Of a stretch of 64,000 nt of DNA, positions 18,689 through 27,252 are shown one piece after another. The DNA comes from Streptosporangium lutulentum (GTDB lineage: Bacteria > Actinomycetota > Actinomycetes > Streptosporangiales > Streptosporangiaceae): assembly GCF_030811455.1 (NCBI RefSeq), contig NZ_JAUSQU010000001.1, forward strand, positions 2,666,001 to 2,730,000, in the 5' to 3' direction. Both the position numbers and the translations under genes were made by a program. Positions within the stretch are counted from its first letter, which is position 1; every line of letters begins with the position of its first letter. The notes beneath the pieces are model-generated. The model was not told where the DNA came from, did not search any database, and was given only the letters and a program-made list of their open reading frames with translations.

Positions 18689-19686
18689 TTAGGCGATCCT
18701 CCTGGGAAGCAGCAGCCCGCCGACCAGCACCGCGCAGGCCGCGACGGTCACCAGCCCGCCGGCGAGGAAGGTACCCCGCACGTCGACGAGAGGCAGGACC
18801 AGGCCCCCGAGCGCGGCGCCCGCCGCGATGCCGGCGTTGTAGGCACCGGAGTTCGCCGCGAGTGCGATATCCGTGCGGCCCGGTGCGCAGCGCAGCATCT
18901 CGTTCTGAGTGGTCATGAACACCGGACCGAGCGCACCGCCCATCAGCATCAGGAACACCACCGCCACCGTGGGATGCGTGCCGGCCGCGTACAGGCCGAG
19001 CATGCCCACCGCTTGCGTGGCCACGGCAGTGGTCAGCGCGGCGCGCGGAAATCGGCCAAGAAACGCTCCGGTGATGCTCACCCCGGTCAGACACGCCACA
19101 CCGAAGGTCACGAACAAGACGTTGACCGTGTTCGGAGGGAAGCCGCTCACGTCGCCCAGGAACTTCACGATGTAGGTATAGCCCGCGAACGCGCCGGTGG
19201 CGGACAAGGTCCCGGCCGCCAGCACGGTCCCGAACCAACGGCTGTCAGGACTGGTTCCGTAGGCCGCGGGTTCTTCTTCCGGCCGTGAGGTCGGCAGCAA
19301 ACCGGCGATCGTCACCAGGGAGATGAGCCCCAGACCCGCGAGCACGGCGAGGGGTACCTGCCAGTCGCTCTGCTGTCCCAGCCAGGTCCCGGCGGGAACA
19401 CCGAGAACGAGGGCGAGCGAACCGGCGACGGACAGCGCCCCGACCACACGCCCGCGGGCCTCGGGCGCGAACAGGCCCACCGCGACCGGTCCCATCACGG
19501 CCCAGAACAGCGCCTGGGCGAGCGCGGTCAACAGTCGCGCTACGAGGAGCAGCCAATAGGAGGCGGCCAGGGCGGCAACCAGACTGGACACGACGAGAGC
19601 GGCCAGCAGTCCGATGAGCACATAACGTCGGGGCACGGCCCGCGTGGCATGGGTGAGCGGCAAAGACGCCACAGCCACCGTCACCC
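18689..19686 (-). pseudogene. MFS drug transporter, 3' part (gene split by IS3 element)
   Basis: C-terminal 330 or so residues of a DHA1-type MFS exporter (AraJ/YdhP-like) with at least nine hydrophobic helices, for example YWLLLVARLLTALAQALFWA and ATGAFAGYTYIVKFLGDVSG. The frame stops being homologous exactly at the IS end at 19686, and the missing N-terminus is found at 20987-21161. Removing the IS and one CCC copy gives an uninterrupted 1,170-bp gene (389 residues), so the insertion is the only defect visible and is recent. Confidence 0.9.
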
Positions 19687-19738
19687 TGGGCCACCCCGAG
19701 TTAGTTGGAGGCTCCGATACCTGGAAGGGTGAGGAGTT

Positions 19739-20056
19739 ATGGCACCACCGAGGAAGTATGCCCCTGAGCTGCGGGAACGCGCTGTCCGTATGGTTTTCGA
19801 GCTGCGTGCGGCCGGTGAGGGGGCGGGCGTGCTGGCCCGGGTCGCAGACCAGCTCGGGGTGCACCGCGAGGCGCTACGGACCTGGGTGCGCCAGGCCGAG
19901 GTCGATGGCGGGAAGCGCCCGGGGACATCGACTTCTGACGCCCAGCGGATCACCGAACTCGAGCGTGAGAATCGCGAGTTGCGGCGGGCGAACGAGATCC
20001 TGAAGGCCGCCTCGGCGTATTTCGCCCGGGAACTCGATCCCAGACTGCCGCGCTAG
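19739..20056 (+). CDS. IS3 transposase OrfA
   Basis: Helix-turn-helix protein of 105 residues that recognises the IS ends. YAPELRERAVRMVFE and ADQLGVHREALRTWVRQ form the HTH, followed by a leucine-zipper coiled coil (ITELERENRELRRANEILKA) for multimerisation. AGGAG precedes the ATG. Its 3' end overlaps the upstream extension of the orfB frame, and a -1 shift near FARELDP yields the OrfAB transposase. Confidence 0.93.
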   Translation: MAPPRKYAPELRERAVRMVFELRAAGEGAGVLARVADQLGVHREALRTWVRQAEVDGGKRPGTSTSDAQRITELERENRELRRANEILKAASAYFARELDPRLPR

Positions 20057-20091
20057 TCGAGTTCATCGATACCCATCGCGAACGGTTCGGT

Positions 20092-20961
20092 GTGGAGCCG
20101 ATCTGTGCCGTGCTGGAGTTCGCGCCGTCCACGTACTGGGCGGCGAAGAAACGGGAGTCGAATCCGTCGGCTCGTGCGGTCCGGGACGAAGAGGTGAAAA
20201 AGGAGATCCTGAAAGTGTGGAACGGCCCGGGACGTGGCCTATATGGGGCGCGGAAGGTGTGGGGCCAGCTCAACCGCCAGGGCGTCACGGTCGCCCGGTG
20301 CACGGTCGAGCGGCTGATGCGCGAGCTGGGCCTGTGCGGGGCGACCTGGTCGCGCAAACGGCCCCGGACCACCGTCCCCGGCGCCGATCGACCCGGTGAC
20401 CTGCTGGAACGCAACTTCACCGCGGGCCGGCCGGACCTGCGATGGGTCGCGGACATCACCTATGTCGCCACCGCCTCCGGCTGGGTGTACACCGCGTTCG
20501 TCCAGGACCTGTACTCCCGTCGGATCGTCGGCTGGCAGGTCGCCGACCACCTGGGCACCGATCTGGCACTCGACGCCCTGGAAATGGCGATCTGGGCGCG
20601 TGGAGGCGTCATCGATGACCTTGTTCACCATTCCGATAGAGGCGTTCAATATACTTCTATCCGCTACGCCGAACGGCTCGACCAGGTCGGTGCGGCTCGT
20701 TCTGTGGGCAGCAAAGGCGATTCGTATGACAATGCCGCTGCGGAGTCGCTCAACAGTCTCTACAAGAAGGAGCTAATCGAGTTCCATGGCGGCTGGAAAG
20801 GCGTCATGGATGTGACGATTTCCACCATGGAATGGGTTGCCTGGTATAATTCTGAAAGGCTACATTCTTACTGCGGGAACGTTCCTCCGGCCGAGTACGA
20901 GGAGACGTTCCACCGATCAACCGCCGACGGCGGCCTGGCGATCGAGAACCAAGCGATCTAG
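20092..20961 (+). CDS. IS3 transposase OrfB (DDE catalytic domain)
   Basis: Integrase catalytic core (rve), 289 residues counting from the GTG at 20092. The frame is open further upstream (QTAALVEFIDTHRERFG), joining OrfA by -1 frameshifting, so the real product is the OrfAB fusion. The catalytic triad is visible as Asp in RWVADITYV, Asp in VHHSDRGVQYTS and Glu in YDNAAAESLNSLYKKELI. The C-terminal WYNSERLHSYCGNVPPAEYE is typical of IS3. Slightly more AT-rich stretches near 20620-20870 differ from neighbouring genes. Confidence 0.93.
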   Translation: MEPICAVLEFAPSTYWAAKKRESNPSARAVRDEEVKKEILKVWNGPGRGLYGARKVWGQLNRQGVTVARCTVERLMRELGLCGATWSRKRPRTTVPGADRPGDLLERNFTAGRPDLRWVADITYVATASGWVYTAFVQDLYSRRIVGWQVADHLGTDLALDALEMAIWARGGVIDDLVHHSDRGVQYTSIRYAERLDQVGAARSVGSKGDSYDNAAAESLNSLYKKELIEFHGGWKGVMDVTISTMEWVAWYNSERLHSYCGNVPPAEYEETFHRSTADGGLAIENQAI

Positions 20962-20986
20962 CCTCCAACTTCACCGGGGCGGCCCA

Positions 20987-21161
20987 CCCCATAGCCGGTG
21001 ACCAGGAGGCCGACCGCTGACACCGACACCTGGAGGCTTTCCGAGATGAGTCCCAGGAGGCCGATCGGCAGGTTCTCCGCCGTGTTGAAGGTGAAGGCAG
21101 CCAGCATCAGGGCTACCACCACCGCCATCCCGCGCCATGGAGCCGGTTGCGTCGTGACCAT
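20987..21161 (-). pseudogene. MFS drug transporter, 5' part (gene split by IS3 element)
   Basis: Start and first transmembrane helices of the transporter whose rest lies at 18689-19686: MAVVVALMLAAFTFNTAEN, then LLGLISESLQVSVSAVGLLV and TGYG. The ATG at 21161 was chosen as the Met nearest the first helix. The homology ends exactly at the IS right end. Confidence 0.88.
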
Positions 21162-21321
21162 AAAGTCGGTTTCTGTCCTCGCCTCTTGCGCCTGCTCCCT
21201 GCCCCCGCTCATAGCGGTTACCTCACCAGGCTCGCCTGTCCCATTACAACCGAATTTCGCATATCGGTCAGCTTAAAAGATCAAGTGTGGGCTCGGGGAT
21301 TGCTCTTCACTCGCGGAGCGT

Positions 21322-21490
21322 GCGTCGAATCACCTCAATGGGCAGCGGCGGTGGATGGCCACCGTCGGCTTCTCCGGCGCAGCAAGGCCGCGCCGGACTC
21401 GGTCAGCGAGGCACCGGCGATGGAGGGTCGAGGGGTTCGGCATCAAGGTCACCATCGTGCAGATGGGCGGGTACGGGCGTATTACGCGCG
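21322..21490 (+). pseudogene. Short-chain dehydrogenase relic
   Basis: Pieces in three frames reassemble an SDR active-site region: ITSMG (Ser motif), then SKAAPDSVSEAPAME (helix after Y-x-x-x-K, Tyr lost), then GFGIKVTIVQMGGY, the strand leading to the substrate loop. At least two frameshifts; both ends missing. Confidence 0.5.
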
Positions 21491-21590
21491 GCCTGCCCCG
21501 TGCCGAGACCGAGCGCCAGGTACCGGTTGCCGCCGTCCGGGCCGCTCCCTTACTCACCCGGCCGGTTCGCGGCGTTCGGCGGGGGGAGGG

Positions 21591-22235
21591 TCACGTCGAT
21601 GCCCGTCGCGGCGGCCGGTGGGCGAGCCCCTGCCCCGACTCGCGCAAGGTGATGTTGAGCCGCCCCTTCAGCAGCCCCTGAGGGCCGGTGCCCGGCAGGA
21701 TCCGGCACACCCCGTGAAAAGCCCGCCGCGACGGCCCGCCGAACACGAACAGGTCACCCGACTCCAGCCTGACGTCCCGCCACGGCCTGGCGCGGGTCTG
21801 GCTGTTGCCGAACCGGAACACGCACGCGTCTCCCAGACTCAACGACACCACCGGGGCCGCACTGCGCTCGTCCCTGTCCTGGTGCATGCCCATCTTCGCG
21901 GCGTCGTCGTAGAAGTTGACCAGCGCGACGTCGGGGTCGATGGAACCGCCGAGCGTGTCGGCCACCGCCGTACGGCCCAGCTCGGCCAGCCAGTCCGGCA
22001 GCGGCTGGACCGGTTCGCCGGTGTAGCGGTAGGGCCTCCACCGCAGGCCCAGGCACAGGGTCCGTACCGACAACAGCCCGCCGCCGGGCAGCCGCACCCG
22101 CTCCATCTCCCCGGTGCGCGCCCAGTCCCGGCACGCCTGCACCAGCTGATGCTGGCGGGGCGAATCCAGCCAGCCGGGCACGTGAACCGCACCGGGCGCG
22201 ATCTCGGCCCGCGGGCGGGGCAGCAGGGAGTCCAC
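21591..22235 (-). CDS. AlkB-like 2-oxoglutarate/Fe(II) dioxygenase
   Basis: Protein of 214 residues resembling AlkB, which demethylates alkylated DNA or RNA bases by oxidation. Iron ligands H118 and D120 are in GMHQDRDE, H174 is in RRAFHGV, and the 2-oxoglutarate-binding arginines R192 and R199 are in GRLNITLRES. The nucleotide-recognition lid region (NFYDDAAKMG) is conserved. The GTG at 22235 was chosen because the upstream frame is non-conserved. It stands alone, with no Ada gene or other repair partner adjacent. Intact and probably functional. Confidence 0.88.
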   Translation of the reverse strand: MDSLLPRPRAEIAPGAVHVPGWLDSPRQHQLVQACRDWARTGEMERVRLPGGGLLSVRTLCLGLRWRPYRYTGEPVQPLPDWLAELGRTAVADTLGGSIDPDVALVNFYDDAAKMGMHQDRDERSAAPVVSLSLGDACVFRFGNSQTRARPWRDVRLESGDLFVFGGPSRRAFHGVCRILPGTGPQGLLKGRLNITLRESGQGLAHRPPRRAST

Positions 22236-22455
22236 ACCGAGGATTTTACGGCAGCCGGGCCTTCCCACCGGGAAAGAGCCCCTCACCCCCGGCGGGCGCG
22301 AACGGCGATCCGCCGCCTCTCGGGGGCCTATCACGAGCCTTGTCGCTCACCGTGCCGGTGGATGAAGGTGTCCGTCTGCCGCAGCCGCCGCTCGACTGCC
22401 CACGCCCGGTTGACCGAGGTTCCCCGACCCAGGATCCCGCCCCTGTCCTGTACGG

Positions 22456-22566
22456 CAGGGGCAGGGTGTAACGGCGTTTGGCGGTCGACGTGCCACCGAG
22501 CCGGTCATGGAAACCGATCGCCTGGCTGTTCCAGTGCGGGGTCTGCCACTGCAGTTCGTCAGAATT
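22456..22566 (-). pseudogene. GNAT acetyltransferase C-terminal relic
   Basis: Minus-strand residues LQWQTPHWNSQAIGFHDRLG, then KRRYTLP match the last strand and helix of GNAT acetyltransferases (asn-x-x-ala-x-x-phe-tyr/his motif and terminal Phe/Tyr-T-L). Nothing of motif A remains upstream. Confidence 0.55.
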
Positions 22567-22638
22567 CGTTGTTCGGCCTGCGGGCAGCGACACTGCGAGA
22601 CGTCGGGTGGCCTGTGACGCCTCGACCCGTGTGGGCCC

Positions 22639-23385
22639 CTATGAGACCGCTGCCAGGTCGAGCAGCGGCTTCTCCAAGGTTCCAGCGACCTCGGAATCGG
22701 TTTCGCGCAGCTCACGTAGAAAGGCTCGAGTCGCTGCTCCAAGGGCGCGGGAGAGCTCGCCGGCGTCGAGGCTGCGTACGAGCGCTTCTTGGACGGGCCC
22801 GGTGACGTCAGGAGGCAGCTGGTCCGCGCCCTTGGCATGAGCTACGGGGTGACCCAGCCGAAGGCAGGCAAGGGCCAGGGTGTGGTCGCGGACGCCGCTG
22901 ATCCAATGTTCCGCCTGCCACAGGGCGCCACGCTCGACGGAGATCCGGGCGTGGAGAACGTGGTGCCAGGCAAGGCCGATCAGATGTCCTGGATCGACGG
23001 ATCCCGGTTGCCGCTCCACCGCGTCACCGAAGACGACCCGAAAGCCTCCGCCACCGATCGGACCGAACGCGGCGGCGGGGGTAAACCCCAGATCGATCTC
23101 GAGCAACTCCCCAAGAAGGAAGGCGCGATAGACCGCAGAGCCGGCACGAAGGTCGAAGTGGTGTATCGCGCCGAGCTCGTGGTAGACGAAGGCGCTCCAG
23201 TCGCTCAAAGTCTCCTCTACCGCGATGCCGTCCACCACTCCGAAGAAGAGATCGACATCGGACCAGCGGTCCTCGGCGTCCCGTGCGGCGGAGCCGGTGA
23301 TCGCGGCACCGACGATCCGCTTGTCCTCGCGAGCCCGCTCGAGCAGCTGCGTCCGCACGTACTGGCGTCGGTCCACTGTGAACAT
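22639..23385 (-). CDS. Nucleotidyltransferase-domain protein
   Basis: Protein of 248 residues with the polymerase-beta nucleotidyltransferase motif GSAARDAEDRWSDVDLF: G31-S32 and the metal-binding D43-x-D45. A third acidic strand (LLEIDLGF) follows, then a helical C-terminal half similar to kanamycin- or lincosamide-type nucleotidyltransferases. It may adenylylate a small molecule or protein; no antibiotic is implied by the sequence alone. The ATG at 23385 fits the family start (TVDRRQYVRTQLLERAREDK). Single gene. Confidence 0.8.
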   Translation of the reverse strand: MFTVDRRQYVRTQLLERAREDKRIVGAAITGSAARDAEDRWSDVDLFFGVVDGIAVEETLSDWSAFVYHELGAIHHFDLRAGSAVYRAFLLGELLEIDLGFTPAAAFGPIGGGGFRVVFGDAVERQPGSVDPGHLIGLAWHHVLHARISVERGALWQAEHWISGVRDHTLALACLRLGHPVAHAKGADQLPPDVTGPVQEALVRSLDAGELSRALGAATRAFLRELRETDSEVAGTLEKPLLDLAAVS

Positions 23386-23636
23386 GAATGTGACCCTATC
23401 GGGTGATGTCTCGTGCCCGTTGTGGTGTGCCGCGCGCCATGCGGTACGCGCAGGGTGGGCTGACCGCCGGGACCGGACTGACTCTCACATCACCGTAACT
23501 TCACGCATTGAAGATCAGCGGTGAGCGTTCCGGCCTCACAGGCAACTCAGCCACACAACGCATCCTGGGCTGTCGGCAGTCGCCGGGTCGCAGCCTTGAC
23601 CGGAACCCGCCGGCGGCGTTTTCGCGCCCCACATTG

Positions 23637-23673
23637 ATTGAGCTCCCTCCCCGAAGCGGGGAGGGAGCTCAAT
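23637..23673 (-). terminator. Strong hairpin after PRC-barrel gene
   Basis: Perfect 16-bp stem (ATTGAGCTCCCTCCCC) with loop GAAGC, whose outer G-C can also pair. It lies 25 bp beyond the stop of the minus-strand PRC-barrel gene and has no T-tract. Confidence 0.7.
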
Positions 23674-23697
23674 GGCGATCGGTGACCACCTCGGTGT

Positions 23698-24051
23698 TTA
23701 CAAGGTGCCGGAGCCCGGGCCGTAGTAGCCGCCGAGCTTGTCGCGGTAGTCGGGCTCCCTGTAGGTCGCCTCGTCGAACTCCGGGGCGTCCTTGATCTCC
23801 TGCTTGGTGCGCGAGACGTAGACCTTGCGCTCCTGCGGGTCGATCTGATGCACGGTCCCGGCCGGCAGCACGACCTTCTTACCGAAGATCCAGAAACCGG
23901 TGTCGACGACGATGTAGCTGTCGCCCACCGTGTTGCTCTCCTCGTCCACCGAGCCGATCTTGCCGTCGGTGGCCTCCACATCGAACCCGACCAGGTCCAG
24001 CGCCTGCTCGCCGCGGGCCTCGGGACGGTAGTTCCACACGTTCTCGGTCAC
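23698..24051 (-). CDS. PRC-barrel domain protein
   Basis: Small cytosolic protein of 117 residues. The PRC-barrel beta fold is seen in LVGFDVEATDGKIGSVDEES, then SYIVVDTGFWIFGKKVVLPA and IDPQERKVYVSRTKQEIKDA. The tail (YREPDYRDKLGGYYGPGSGT) is typical of stress-related actinobacterial members. GTG at 24051 is preferred because GAGGAG lies just upstream. Followed by a strong terminator hairpin, so monocistronic. Likely a stress or envelope-associated protein, by family only. Confidence 0.85.
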   Translation of the reverse strand: MTENVWNYRPEARGEQALDLVGFDVEATDGKIGSVDEESNTVGDSYIVVDTGFWIFGKKVVLPAGTVHQIDPQERKVYVSRTKQEIKDAPEFDEATYREPDYRDKLGGYYGPGSGTL

Positions 24052-24223
24052 GGCGTTTCTCCTCGTCAATGAAGGTAGGGCACTCGCTGCTCTACCCAGG
24101 GCACCGCCGGTAAACAAGTAACGGGAACTTGCCTTCACATTTTTTGATCTTGCTTGGGAGAACGACGACGACCTCAAGGGGTCCCGGTAGCAATGCTGAC
24201 GTGGCGTTCGTGGATCCGGGTTG

Positions 24224-24411
24224 TCGTTTTACGGGCAGCGGGCCCAGACCCGGTCGGACCACCTGGGGAAGATCGCCGCATACCTTGAGTGGAAGACCGC
24301 CCCGGCCGGCAGCGAGGCGATGAAGGAGCTAGAGCAGTTCCTCATCGACCGGGCGATGGAGCACGACTCGCCCACCCTGTTGTTCAACCTGGCGCGCGAG
24401 TATCTGAGTCC
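24224..24411 (+). pseudogene. Tn3-family TnpA fragment (DUF4158 region)
   Basis: The frame SFYGQRAQTRSDHLGKIAAY, ending in MEHDSPTLLFNLAREYL, matches the N-terminal DUF4158 segment of Tn3-type transposases. It begins and ends abruptly without start codon or continuation; it is a small scar of a second Tn3-like element. Confidence 0.65.
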
Positions 24412-24504
24412 AAGACCGACGAGCCGAGCTGCCGAAGAGAGCGTCGAGTCCCTCGTTGGGCCGTCCAAGACCCCCAACGCGCTATGGTCCGCGCGGTGAC
24501 GGGT

Positions 24505-25629
24505 CTACCAGAATTTCACCTCGGGATAGTCCGCTGACGGCTTGTCCAGAAGAGGTTGACGCTTGCCCTTGAGGTGCAGGTTGAGGAAGGCGGTGACGTA
24601 CGCGCGGGTGATCTCGATGGAGCGCTCACCGTCGATCGGGGCCTTGGGCAGCCCGAGCTGCGGCTGGAGCACCGCATAGTCGATGAAGCTCATGTGCTCG
24701 GCACCGGTCACGGTTAGCCAGCGCTTCCAGTCGCCGGTCACGTGCGGCCAGAACGCGTCCCACGAGCCGTCCTGGCCACTGGATTCCGGCTGGTGCCCGG
24801 GATTGCCGATCATCATGAAGGGCTTGTCCAGCGGCTTGGCCGGCGTGTTGGGGTTGTAGGTGCCGTCGAGATTGACCACGGCTTTGATCCGCTCGGAGGT
24901 GGGTAGTAAGTGCGCGGCGCTCTGACCGCCGACCGAGTGTCCCACTATCGCGATCCTCCTCTCGTCGACCAGCCGGTTCCAGCGCTTGCTCTTGTCCAGC
25001 CGGTCCAGGACGAACTCGGTGTCGGCGGCCCTCACCCGAGCCACCTTGGCCCCGGTCTCAGGAGTCTGGCCGGCCTTTCCGGCCTCGAAGGTGACGGTCC
25101 GGCCGTCGGGGAACGTGGTTGCCAACGACTCGTAGGTGTGCTCGATCCCCGCCACCAGATAGCCGCGGCCGGCGAACTCCTCGGCCAGCGAGGTCATCGT
25201 CGCGCGAGGCAGCGTCATGCCGGGTGACAGGACCACCAGGGGCCATCCGCCTTTCCGCTTCAACGCGGGAGCGTCGGCGCGGGCGTGCGTCGTGGTCTTG
25301 GCGAGCGCGTCCGCCGGAACGTCCTTGAGCTGCGGCACGCTTCTGATGATCAATTCTGATTCCTGCGGCGTGAGGTACGGCGCGGGCTTACCCGCAGCCT
25401 TGCGCGCCGGGTACCAGATCGAGACCATCAGCTCGCGTGCGTTCCGGTCGGTGACCCAAGGGTCAGGGCGGCTGGAATCGATCAGGTGCAGGTCCGTCCT
25501 GCCGACCGGGTGGTCGCCGGTCGGCGCCGGCAGGACGGTCACGGGCACGGCGGCCTCAGCCGGGGTCACGCCCAGGGCGGTCAGTGATACGGAGAGCGCG
25601 AGAACACTCGCAGTCACGGTCTTCTTCAT
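24505..25629 (-). CDS. Secreted alpha/beta hydrolase, PAF-acetylhydrolase/chlorophyllase-like
   Basis: Exported esterase or lipase of 374 residues. An N-terminal Sec signal peptide (Lys-Lys, hydrophobic core, AEA-AVP cleavage near 27) precedes a family-typical HPVGRTDLHLID strand. The nucleophile elbow GHSVGG places S232, with acid D255 in NLDGTYNP and H312 in GAEHMSF. The oxyanion region is LSPGMTLPRATM. The start at 25629 (MKKTVTAS) fits the signal peptide. Monocistronic; substrate unknown, acts outside the cytoplasm or at the cell surface. Confidence 0.88.
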   Translation of the reverse strand: MKKTVTASVLALSVSLTALGVTPAEAAVPVTVLPAPTGDHPVGRTDLHLIDSSRPDPWVTDRNARELMVSIWYPARKAAGKPAPYLTPQESELIIRSVPQLKDVPADALAKTTTHARADAPALKRKGGWPLVVLSPGMTLPRATMTSLAEEFAGRGYLVAGIEHTYESLATTFPDGRTVTFEAGKAGQTPETGAKVARVRAADTEFVLDRLDKSKRWNRLVDERRIAIVGHSVGGQSAAHLLPTSERIKAVVNLDGTYNPNTPAKPLDKPFMMIGNPGHQPESSGQDGSWDAFWPHVTGDWKRWLTVTGAEHMSFIDYAVLQPQLGLPKAPIDGERSIEITRAYVTAFLNLHLKGKRQPLLDKPSADYPEVKFW

Positions 25630-25984
25630 GCGCTCAACCGTGCCACGCAGTCCCGCTGAACCGTACCCGGCGAAAGTCACACGGCATCCGCAACTTTCGT
25701 AGGGAATGTCCATACCGTCGCGCCTTGTAGCCTCTGGCCATGATTGACCGGGCCTCGAGGATCGCCGACCGGATCACGCCCTGGGCGCTCGGCACGACGG
25801 TGTACGGCTGGCGTGGCCGGAGCAGGGCTGGATGAGAGCGTCGTCGATGCCTGCGGATGAGCGAGCGCGCCCGCCGGGCCCGCACCAGGGAAACGCCGCC
25901 CAAGGTCAGCACCGACCGGCGAGGCAGCCGGCCCCCCGCCCGGGTAGCGGCAGCGTCTGTGGCGGTGACGTCAGCGGACCCCGT
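25630..25984. other. Gene-free stretch with repeat R1 copy B
   Basis: Plus-strand ATG at 25740 opens a short frame (MIDRASRIADRITPWALGTT) that vaguely resembles the N-terminus of actinobacterial molybdopterin oxidoreductases but stops after about 30 codons; low certainty. Bases 25860-25911 are the second copy of the dispersed repeat. Confidence 0.35.
25860..25911 (-). repeat. Dispersed repeat R1, copy B
   Basis: Reverse-orientation partner of 18471-18522, about 47 of 52 positions identical. It directly adjoins the truncated end of the istB relic, so a link to an IS21-type element is possible. Confidence 0.6.
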
Positions 25985-26244
25985 CCAAGCTCGCTGACGC
26001 CTGGTGCGCAGGTTGGAGGCGACTCGGCCGGCGGCTTCCTCGGCCAGTAGCACTCTGACGATCTCGGCCGGATCCCAGTGCTGTGCCTTGGCGGTCGGGA
26101 TGACCTCGCTCATCGCCCGGCGGATGTGCGGCAGTTTCAGCGCCTTGGTCAAGGCGACCGCCTCGTCAAAGGCTGAGCCCAGCGCGGTGGCGGTTGCCCG
26201 GCCGGGGCCTTCAGCCGCGGCGGAGCAGGGGTTTCGACCGTCAT
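25985..26244 (-). pseudogene. IS21 istB-like ATPase, 5' relic
   Basis: The ATG at 26244 starts MTVETPAPPRLKAPAG, a common IstB beginning. One frame over it continues as DEAVALTKALKLPHIRRAMS and KAQHWDPAEIVRVLLAEEAA, the N-terminal helical domain of the IS21 helper ATPase. The frameshift near 26190 and loss of everything after residue 80 (no Walker A) make it non-functional. Confidence 0.65.
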
Positions 26245-26346
26245 CGGGTCCTCATCTCTGTGTTGGGGTCGGGGTTGGGGTTGGTGATTCGGTGTTGCGG
26301 TGGGTGGAGGCAGGCCGTTGTCAGTGGCCGGCCGTAGCCTGGCGCG

Positions 26347-26868
26347 ATGATCCATAATCCGTTGGAGCAGCGCTCGTTGGACGCTGCCGTCTTCGATGCC
26401 CGGTCCGCGACGCTGGAGTTCGATCAGGCCCGTTCCTGGCTGCGCTCGGCGCCGGCCGGGCCGATGGAGCCGTTGGCCGCCGAGGTATGGGTGCTGGATC
26501 CCGCGCTGGAGCAGATCGTGCTGATCCGGCATCGCTGGCGCGGCCTGGTGCCGCCGGGCGGCAAGGTCGAACCGGGCGAGAGCCCGCGCCAGGGCGCGGC
26601 GCGGGAACTGGCCGAGGAGAGCGGGTTGCGCCCGCGGCTGCTGGAGCGGCCCGCCGCGGTGGCGGTGCGGTCCTTCCACCCGGACTGGCCGAGGACGCTG
26701 TCGTTGTCCTACGCCGCGATCGCCGACCCGGCCCAGCCGCTGACTGCAGAAGTCGGACAACCGGCGCTGTGGCGGCGGCTGGATGAGGACTGGGGCACCT
26801 TCTTTCCGCAAGATCCAGACCGGGTCCGGCAGTATGTGAAGACCCTGAGGACCGGCGCGGTGGGCTGA
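26347..26868 (+). CDS. NUDIX hydrolase
   Basis: Protein of 173 residues hydrolysing a nucleoside diphosphate linked to some moiety. The NUDIX box GGKVEPGESPRQGAARELAE, then ESGL fits G-x5-E-x7-R-E-U-x-E-E-x-G-U exactly, with metal-binding Glu residues intact. The surrounding fold (VLIRHRWRGLVPPGGKVEPG) is typical of MutT/ADP-ribose-type members. The gene appears intact, although it lies between an istB relic and a possible istA tail, so it may have been moved here with mobile DNA. Specific substrate not inferable. Confidence 0.9.
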   Translation: MIHNPLEQRSLDAAVFDARSATLEFDQARSWLRSAPAGPMEPLAAEVWVLDPALEQIVLIRHRWRGLVPPGGKVEPGESPRQGAARELAEESGLRPRLLERPAAVAVRSFHPDWPRTLSLSYAAIADPAQPLTAEVGQPALWRRLDEDWGTFFPQDPDRVRQYVKTLRTGAVG

Positions 26869-26885
26869 GCGGCCGTTCACGATGG

Positions 26886-27060
26886 CGGCCGCCGGCCGAA
26901 GCCGGACCAGCCGCCGGTGCCGGGCTGGAGGCTGTGCTCCTCCCCGGCGCGAGAGGCGGTGGCGGGTCCGTCGTGGAAGAGCTGGTGGTCCAGGATCGAG
27001 CGCAGGTCGCCGCCGTTGAACCGGCCGGCCATCGCCGCCGTTCCCAGGGCCCGGTCGTGG
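26886..27060 (-). pseudogene. Possible IS21 istA C-terminal relic
   Basis: Minus-strand frame ALGTAAMAGRFNGGDLRSIL, then EEHSLQPGTGGWSGFG and a stop resembles the C-terminal tail of actinobacterial IstA-like transposases as I remember them. No catalytic motif is present, so the call is tentative. Confidence 0.35.
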
Positions 27061-27150
27061 GGAGGTCAGATGTCCGTCAACGGGGAGGCTTCATGTCCAC
27101 TGTTGGGGACGTTTCAGGGCCGCGATCGGGGACCTTGCCGCGTCCGCCGG

Positions 27151-27252
27151 CAGTTATGCCTGGAAGTCAACGATGCCGGCCTCGCGGACGACGCTGGGGT
27201 CGTGCAGTGGCCCTGCCACGGCGGCGACCAGCAACAGTGGAGCCTGGGGTGA
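27151..27252 (+). pseudogene. Ricin-type beta-trefoil lectin fragment
   Basis: QLCLEVNDAGLADDAGVVQW, then PCHGGDQQQWSL is one trefoil repeat of a carbohydrate-binding ricin B domain with its Q-x-W motif. No start, signal peptide or other repeats; a 34-codon scar. Confidence 0.6.

Larger units (their letters stand above)
19687..20986 (+). mobile_element. Complete IS3-family insertion sequence, 1,300 bp
   Basis: Ends are imperfect inverted repeats: left TGGGCCACCCCGAGTTAGTT and, reading inwards from the right, TGGGCCGCCCCGGTGAAGTT, both followed by GGAGGCT. The termini are TG...CA. The element is flanked by a 3-bp direct repeat CCC at 19684-19686 and 20987-20989, consistent with IS3 target duplication. 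It encodes orfA and orfB in the -1 relationship typical of the family, both apparently intact, so it may be active. Confidence 0.95.
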
